DNA from: Methanoculleus frigidifontis
GTDB taxonomy: Archaea > Halobacteriota > Methanomicrobia > Methanomicrobiales > Methanoculleaceae
Reading direction: 5' to 3'
DNA: 64,000 nucleotides
Assembly (NCBI RefSeq): GCF_030464345.1
Contig: NZ_VCYH01000004.1
Coordinates: 186,001-250,000, forward strand
Positions 59,276-64,000 of the stretch are shown piece after piece. Each line of letters opens with the position of its first letter. Within the stretch, counting starts at the first letter, position 1. A program made the translations under genes and the position numbers. The notes beneath the pieces are model-generated. The model searched no databases, was not told the DNA's origin, and saw only the letters and a list, made by a program, of their open reading frames with translations.

Positions 59276-59515
59276 GTGACAGAGACAGGAGAGACAAAAC
59301 AGGCTAAAGCTGGAGAGAAGCCCGGACCCGGCAAGTACATCTGTGTCGACTGCGGCCGTGAGATCCGCCTCGGCAAGGTCGACGAGGATCTCGTCAGATG
59401 CCCGACCTGCGCCTGCGAGACCTACAACTGCTTTCCGATAACGCATATCAGGCCGGACATCAAGACGCCGGAAGACGTGGCGAACCCGCCCGAGAGGAAA
59501 AGCTATAAGAAGTAA
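59276..59515 (+). CDS. Rubredoxin-like/zinc-ribbon protein
   Basis: 79 residues: a charged N-terminal tail (TETGETKQAKAGEKPGPGKY), then ICVDCGREIRLGKVDEDLVR followed by CPTCACETYNC. The CxxC...CPxC spacing gives a zinc ribbon or rubredoxin-like knuckle. It is the first gene of the peroxide-defence operon; an iron site would make it an electron carrier. I choose the GTG at 59276, 5 nt after GGTGAT; a GTG at 59267 is in frame. Confidence 0.65.
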   Translation: MTETGETKQAKAGEKPGPGKYICVDCGREIRLGKVDEDLVRCPTCACETYNCFPITHIRPDIKTPEDVANPPERKSYKK

Positions 59516-59580
59516 CCGGGAGACATCCCGCCCGGTCACCCCTGGCGGGACCCACCCGGATTGTGAGGAAGTGATGGGCA

Positions 59581-59706
59581 ATGGTAAATGTGTCTGCTGT
59601 AGGGCAGGTCTACCTCTGTGAGATCTGCGGAAACGTTGTCGAAGTCAAAGAGGCCGGCGGCGGCGAGCTCGTCTGCTGCGGCGAACCGATGGTGCTGCAG
59701 GAGTGA
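59581..59706 (+). CDS. Desulforedoxin-like peptide
   Basis: 41 residues: [20 protein letters not shown] then [20 protein letters not shown] and E. CxxC followed by adjacent CC is the exact ligand pattern of desulforedoxin and the N-terminal domain of desulfoferrodoxin (rubredoxin-type Fe(Cys)4 centre). The catalytic neelaredoxin domain is absent, so it is a stand-alone electron carrier. It overlaps the next open frame by a GTGA and lies 65 nt after the zinc-ribbon gene. Confidence 0.85.
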   Translation: MVNVSAVGQVYLCEICGNVVEVKEAGGGELVCCGEPMVLQE

Positions 59707-59714
59707 GCAGAGTC

Positions 59715-60056
59715 ATGGAAGAGAATCTCAAAAGCCTTGAAGAGAAGATCGGAAAAGTCCCCGTGATCTTCAAAGAACTCAAGGAGATGAACCCGGAACT
59801 CTACGGAAAAGTGATGGGTCTTGACCAGATGATCTGGGACGACGGAGCGCTCTCGCGGCAGACGAAGAAGGTCATCGCCATCGCCATCGCCGCCGCCCTC
59901 CGCGACCGGCACGCCGTCCGGGCGCAGATGGCAGGCGCCCAGAACCTCGGCGTAAAGAAAGAGGAGATCGAAGAGGGGCTGCGGGTTGCCTTCCTGCTGG
60001 CCGGGATGCCGGCGTACGTCTACGGCAAGACGGCCCTCGAGGAGTACATAAAGTAG
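59715..60056 (+). CDS. AhpD/carboxymuconolactone-decarboxylase-like protein without the CxxC
   Basis: 113 residues, all helical. The fold pattern (VPVIFKELKEMNPELYGKVM, then LSRQTKKVIAIAIAAALRDR, HAVRAQMAGAQNLGVKKEEI) matches AhpD-like proteins, but the CxxC that precedes the conserved His is replaced by RDRHAV, so there are no cysteines at all. It therefore cannot act as a disulfide reductant. Position between desulforedoxin and peroxiredoxin genes suggests a peroxide-related role. Start at ATG 59715; a GTG at 59703 overlaps the upstream stop. Confidence 0.75.
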   Translation: MEENLKSLEEKIGKVPVIFKELKEMNPELYGKVMGLDQMIWDDGALSRQTKKVIAIAIAAALRDRHAVRAQMAGAQNLGVKKEEIEEGLRVAFLLAGMPAYVYGKTALEEYIK

Positions 60057-60075
60057 GGAGCGAGGTGCCGATACC

Positions 60076-60723
60076 ATGGAGCAACCCGAAGTACAGTACA
60101 CACTGCCGACGATCGGCGAGGCTGCGCCGGACTTTGAAGCCGTGACCACGCATGGACGGCTGAAACTCTCAAGCCTGAAAGGCCAGTGGGTGGTCCTCTT
60201 CTCGCATCCGGCGGACTTTACCCCGGTCTGCACGACGGAATTCATGGCGTTCGCGAAGATCGCCGACGACCTTGCGGCCCTGAACGTGCAGCTTCTCGGC
60301 CTCTCCATCGACAGCGTGCACTCGCACCTTGCATGGGTCAGGAACATCAAAGAGAAGATGGGCGTCGATATCCCGTTCCCGATCATCGCGGACCTGGACA
60401 TGAACGTCGCGCGGCGCTACGGCATGATCCACCCGGCACAGGGCACGACCGCCACCATCCGCACGGTCTTCATCATCGACGACCGCGGTATCATGCGGGC
60501 GATGCTCTACTACCCGATGAGCAACGGCCGCTACATGCCCGAGATCATCAGGCTCATCAAGGCGCTCCAGGTCTCGGACAAGCACGGTGTGGCCACGCCC
60601 GCCAACTGGCAGCCCGGCGACAAGGTCATCGTCCCGGCGCCGAAGACACCCGAGGAGATAGAGCGGCGCGCGAAAGAGGGATACGAGTGCAAGGACTGGT
60701 ATCTCTGCTTTAAAGAGATCTGA
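60076..60723 (+). CDS. Peroxiredoxin (Prx6/archaeal type)
   Basis: 215 residues. The peroxidatic Cys lies in HPADFTPVCTTEFMAF (about residue 50). PIIADLDMNVARRYGMIHPA and TIRTVFIIDDRGIMRAMLYY are Prx6-family blocks. The C-terminal extension YECKDWYLCFKE adds two cysteines, as in archaeal 1-Cys-derived 2-Cys enzymes, which could form the resolving disulfide. It reduces peroxides, with thioredoxin or the upstream carriers as donors. It is the last gene of the operon starting at 59276. Confidence 0.94.
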   Translation: MEQPEVQYTLPTIGEAAPDFEAVTTHGRLKLSSLKGQWVVLFSHPADFTPVCTTEFMAFAKIADDLAALNVQLLGLSIDSVHSHLAWVRNIKEKMGVDIPFPIIADLDMNVARRYGMIHPAQGTTATIRTVFIIDDRGIMRAMLYYPMSNGRYMPEIIRLIKALQVSDKHGVATPANWQPGDKVIVPAPKTPEEIERRAKEGYECKDWYLCFKEI

Positions 60724-60858
60724 ATCTCCACCTCTTTTTCCGCCGCCGCCCGGATTTTGGGGCAACCCTGAAACGAACGCAGCCTGCGGGCACTCTGATG
60801 CCGGGCAGACGGTCACCGTGCCGCTTGCTTTTTCTCATCTGCGGGGCATTCATTCAGT

Positions 60859-61479
60859 ATGCAGATCAAGGTCCTTGCCTTTGCCGCAAGCCCGCGGCGC
60901 CACGGCAACTCGGAAACCCTCCTTGACTGGGTGCTCGAGTCGATGGGCGCAGAAGAGGGCGTGGAGATCGACAAGCTTGCGCTCACCGACGTCGAGGTTA
61001 ATCCCTGCCGCGGATGCAACGCGTGCGAGCGGCTTAACCGGTGTGTTCAGCGCGATTACATGGACGTGATTCACGACAGGATCATCGAGGCGGACGCAAT
61101 CATCCTGGCATCCCCTATCTACTGCATGGGCCTCGCCTCCCAGGCAAAAGCATTGATCGACCGGACGCAGGTCTTCCGCTCCCGTAAATACGTCCTGAAA
61201 CTTCCTATCGTTCCTCCCGAGAAGAAAGGGAAGCGCATCGGCGTCTTCCTCGCCACCGCAGGCCAGGACTGGGACTACGTCTTCGACGCCGCGATTCCGT
61301 CGATAAAGTGCTTTTTCAACGTGATCGAGGTGAAGAATAAGGATACCAGACACCTCATGATCAATAACGTCGACGAGAAGGGTGCCATCGAAGGGCACCC
61401 CACCGCACGCGAAGACGCCTACCGGCTCGGGAAAGACGTCGTCAGCGAACTGCGGAGGATGAAGGCGGAGCAGACATGA
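60859..61479 (+). CDS. FMN reductase/iron-sulphur flavoprotein, paralogue 1
   Basis: 206 residues. FAASPRRHGNSETLLDWVLE binds FMN; NPCRGCNACERLNRCVQRDY has the CxxCxxC plus downstream Cys that binds a [4Fe-4S] cluster in Isf proteins; IIEADAIILASPIYCMGLAS is the flavin loop. Isf accepts electrons from ferredoxin and can reduce oxygen and peroxide in methanogens. The next gene is a paralogue with ATGA overlap. Confidence 0.88.
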   Translation: MQIKVLAFAASPRRHGNSETLLDWVLESMGAEEGVEIDKLALTDVEVNPCRGCNACERLNRCVQRDYMDVIHDRIIEADAIILASPIYCMGLASQAKALIDRTQVFRSRKYVLKLPIVPPEKKGKRIGVFLATAGQDWDYVFDAAIPSIKCFFNVIEVKNKDTRHLMINNVDEKGAIEGHPTAREDAYRLGKDVVSELRRMKAEQT

Positions 61480-62111
61480 CGCTCTCGGTCATCGGCATAT
61501 CGGGAAGCCCCCACCGGCGCGGCAACACCGAAACCCTGCTCGATACATTTTTAGAGGGAGCTGAAGGTGCGGGAGCCCGCGTCGAGAAGGTGGTGCTCAA
61601 GAGCCTCGACTACACCCCCTGCAGAGGCTGCAACGCCTGCCACCGCACCGGGCAATGCGTCGTCCGCGACGACCTCGACGACCTCTTTGAAAAGATCCTC
61701 GCCGCCGACTGCCTTGCCGTCGCATCGCCCATCTACTCGATGGGCATCACCGCCGAGCTGAAAGGCCTGATCGACCGGGCGCAGTACCTCTGGGCGCGCA
61801 AGTTTATGATAAAAGATCTCTACTTCACCCACGAGCATATCAAGCGGCATAAGGGCGTCTTCCTCTCGACGGCGGGACTCGGATGGGACAACGTCTTCGA
61901 TGCTGCGTTCCCGGCGATCACCGCATTCTTCAACACCGCCGGGTTTGAGTACTACGACAATATTATCGCAAACGATATGGATCGCTACGGGGGCATCCGT
62001 GGCCACCCGACTGCGCTTGCCGAGGCGCTGGAGAAGGGAAAGAAAGTTATCGATGTTCTGCAGCGGCTCGGCGAGGAGGAATCCGCACCGAAACCGGAAG
62101 ATTCGTCCTGA
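61476..62111 (+). CDS. FMN reductase/iron-sulphur flavoprotein, paralogue 2
   Basis: 211 residues, similar throughout to the preceding gene: GISGSPHRRGNTETLLDTFL, TPCRGCNACHRTGQCVVRDD, LAVASPIYSMGITAELKGLI and AGLGWDNVFDAAFPAITAFF. The cluster cysteines are kept. ATGA overlap with paralogue 1 suggests balanced translation and possibly a heterodimer (most family members are homo-oligomers). No partner domain is attached. Confidence 0.88.
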   Translation: MTLSVIGISGSPHRRGNTETLLDTFLEGAEGAGARVEKVVLKSLDYTPCRGCNACHRTGQCVVRDDLDDLFEKILAADCLAVASPIYSMGITAELKGLIDRAQYLWARKFMIKDLYFTHEHIKRHKGVFLSTAGLGWDNVFDAAFPAITAFFNTAGFEYYDNIIANDMDRYGGIRGHPTALAEALEKGKKVIDVLQRLGEEESAPKPEDSS

Positions 62112-62172
62112 AAACTCCCTGCGGGGCACAATAACAAACAGGACGAAAGACTCGCGCCCGGAGCCAACCCCC

Positions 62173-62183
62173 TATTTTATATA
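62173..62183 (+). promoter_or_regulatory. TATA box of the PAS sensor gene
   Basis: TATTTTATATA is centred about 60 nt before the sensor ATG, giving a leader of about 35 nt. Confidence 0.55.
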
Positions 62184-62239
62184 GATCAGCCGCACTCCTC
62201 CTATTATTCCGGACTGATAGCCAGACCGCGGGTGACGGA

Positions 62240-64000
62240 ATGCACCGGTTCGAGATCCCTGACAATATCCTTGCGGCGCTCAAACTCCTCGAAGCGTCGG
62301 ATAGCGACCCACTTCTTCTCATAGACGAATCCATGCGGGTCGTCTGGATGAGCGCCGCTATGGAACTGATTACGGGTATGAAAAGAGAAGATCTCATCGG
62401 GACGAACCTCGCGGCGCTTTCTGCTTGCGCAGACGCCCGATGGGCTGCAGCCGTATACACAGAGGTGCAGTCAGGTAGGGAGGCGTTCTCCGTGACGCCC
62501 GGGGCGGAGGCGTGCTACAGCCTTTCAGGGAAACGGGTCGAGATCGCGCCCGGCCGCCCATACTGGATCATCCGCGTCCTCAAAGAGCTGCACGAGAAGG
62601 GAACGGAAACGGACGATACAGGACGCAGGCTGCAAATCCCCGGCATCAGGGCAGAAAACACGGACAGGAGACAGACCGACGAATACCTGCGCATCCTTGA
62701 GGCGGCGCTGGGTGCAGCAACCATCGGTATCGTCATCACCGATCTTGCAGGAAGGATCGTCTACGTCAACCGCGCCCTGCTCAATATGGGAGGATACAGC
62801 GAGCCCGGCAAACTCATCGGAACGGACGGCCTGCAGTACTGGTCCGATGATGAGCGGAAGGCGGCGGCAGTTCGGGGGCTGCATGAGAAGGGGGAGTGGC
62901 TTGGAGAACTGCAGGGCAGGACGAGAGACGGCGAGCCGATGGACGTCCAGGTCGCCGTGCACAGAATAACCGATGATTCCGGCAACCCCATCTGCAGCCT
63001 GTCCTGCTGCACTGATATTACCGGGCGAAGACGGATGGAGGAGGCGCTCTCGGAGAGCGAGCGGCGATACCGGACGCTCGCGGAGGCATCACCCGACGTC
63101 ATCTCACTGACGCACCGGGACGGGACGCTGCTCTATCTCAATAGAAGGGGAGCGGAAGGCCTCGGGAAGAAGCCCGAAGAGATCATCGGAAAAAATATCC
63201 GGGAGCTCTTCCCCCCGGATGCGTGCCGGGAGCGGCTCCAGATCATCGATGCGGTGGTCACGTCGGGAAGACCGCAGAACCAGGAGATCACGTACCCACG
63301 CGACGGCAAGATGCACTACTACGACTCCCGGTCCATTCCACTCTTTGCTCCTGACGGGACGGTCGACCAGGTGCTCTCCATAGCCCGCGACCTCACCGAG
63401 CGGAAGAAGAGCGAAGAGCAGCTCCGCTTTCAGGCGCAGGTCCTCTCCCAGATAGACGATGCGGTGATGGCAATCGACGCCGACGGGCGGATCGCCTATT
63501 TCAACACCGCGGCAGAGCGCCTCTATGGGATTCCTGCCGCCGAGGCTCTCGGGAGACACAACCGTAAGATCGTCACCTGCGAATGGCTCTCCCCGGAGGA
63601 TGAAAAGACTGCCTGGGAGTCCCTGAACCAGACCGGCTCCTGGCGCGGGGTGGCCATCCACCGGAAGCGGGACGGCGAAGCGATATACGTGGATACCACG
63701 GTGAGTACGCTCCGGGACGAGCACGGCGAGATCACCGGACGGCTCGGCGTCATCCGCGACATTACCCGGCAGCGGCAGGCCGAGAAGGAACTCCGGATCA
63801 AGGATCTGGCGATTGCCTCTGCGCAGAACGCCATCACGCTTACGGACATTGCGGGACGCGTCACCTACATGAATCAGGCGACCCTCGACCTGTGGGGCTA
63901 CGGAGCAGAGGATGAAATGATAGGCAGCCCGGCGTCCCGGTTCTGGACAGATGCCGACAGATACAGGCGGGTTGCGGAGATTATCCGGGAGCGGGGGGGT
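62240..64000 (+). CDS. Multi-PAS sensor protein, partial (C-terminus outside window)
   Basis: 587 codons are open to the right edge with no stop. No membrane segment precedes the sensors, so it is cytoplasmic. At least five PAS units: LLLIDESMRVVWMSAAMELI near 27, ATIGIVITDLAGRIVYVNRA near 165, DVISLTHRDGTLLYLNRRGA near 290, AVMAIDADGRIAYFNTAAER near 415, NAITLTDIAGRVTYMNQATL near 535. PAC blocks (CTDITGRRRMEEAL, ARDLTERKKSEEQL, IRDITRQRQAEKEL) separate them. The output domain, probably a histidine kinase, lies beyond the window. Confidence 0.88.
   Translation, partial: MHRFEIPDNILAALKLLEASDSDPLLLIDESMRVVWMSAAMELITGMKREDLIGTNLAALSACADARWAAAVYTEVQSGREAFSVTPGAEACYSLSGKRVEIAPGRPYWIIRVLKELHEKGTETDDTGRRLQIPGIRAENTDRRQTDEYLRILEAALGAATIGIVITDLAGRIVYVNRALLNMGGYSEPGKLIGTDGLQYWSDDERKAAAVRGLHEKGEWLGELQGRTRDGEPMDVQVAVHRITDDSGNPICSLSCCTDITGRRRMEEALSESERRYRTLAEASPDVISLTHRDGTLLYLNRRGAEGLGKKPEEIIGKNIRELFPPDACRERLQIIDAVVTSGRPQNQEITYPRDGKMHYYDSRSIPLFAPDGTVDQVLSIARDLTERKKSEEQLRFQAQVLSQIDDAVMAIDADGRIAYFNTAAERLYGIPAAEALGRHNRKIVTCEWLSPEDEKTAWESLNQTGSWRGVAIHRKRDGEAIYVDTTVSTLRDEHGEITGRLGVIRDITRQRQAEKELRIKDLAIASAQNAITLTDIAGRVTYMNQATLDLWGYGAEDEMIGSPASRFWTDADRYRRVAEIIRERGG

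Overview
The window is GC-rich archaeal DNA. It most resembles a hydrogenotrophic methanogen of the Methanomicrobiales, probably close to Methanoculleus; that assignment is my inference from gene content and protein sequence, not from a database search. The archaeal markers are a thermosome, membrane-anchored LonB, Nob1, ribosomal protein L37e, an Sm-like protein, SepF, ZPR1, TATA-box promoters, short oligo-T terminators, two tRNAs without an encoded CCA, and the methanogen thiol:fumarate reductase TfrAB.

Layout. 1-9.1 kb is conserved housekeeping: tldE-tldD, lonB, then a tightly coupled prs-rtcA-nob1 operon, a PyrE-like regulator, the thermosome, a small beta-grasp protein and tRNA-Ser(CGA). 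9.1-17.8 kb, immediately downstream of that tRNA, is an accessory, decayed region. It holds a frameshifted endonuclease/exonuclease/phosphatase-fold pseudogene, a lipoprotein hydrolase, two remnants of an ArdC-type zincin, a J-domain protein, a truncated MFS transporter, a 1291-residue GLUG/PEGA/PKD surface protein, two matching copies of a 258-bp element, and TTGCAA arrays with 12-bp spacing. 17.8-20.6 kb is a molybdate/tungstate-type ABC importer.

20.6-29.4 kb holds a peptide-deformylase-like protein, a flavodoxin-ferredoxin fusion, rubredoxin, a HerA-like ATPase, a 14-TM-type MFS exporter, two DUF5518-like membrane proteins, and an arginine deiminase/carbamate kinase pair. 29.7-44.2 kb holds a large ferritin-like protein, a secreted peptidase-like hydrolase, two tandem MFS paralogues, an ABC-2 exporter coupled to a DUF4097-type lipoprotein, a DUF362 iron-sulphur protein, a PAS/GAF sensor without a kinase domain, a nucleoside-recognition membrane protein, and a sodium:solute symporter with its 41-residue partner.

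44.2-54.9 kb returns to core functions: thioredoxin, initiator tRNA-Met, purF, L37e, LSm, a PUA protein, SepF-ZPR1, purM, aspartokinase and tfrAB. 55.3-62.1 kb is a redox and oxygen-defence cluster: a glutaredoxin-thioredoxin reductase fusion, rubrerythrin, a desulforedoxin-like peptide, an AhpD-like protein lacking its cysteines, peroxiredoxin and three flavin reductases, plus a CDF exporter. A multi-PAS sensor runs off the right edge.

Working together: the ABC importer would supply metal for formylmethanofuran/formate dehydrogenases. TfrAB makes succinate and the CoM-S-S-CoB heterodisulfide. The thioredoxin, rubredoxin, rubrerythrin and peroxiredoxin genes form an electron chain that removes peroxide in a strict anaerobe.
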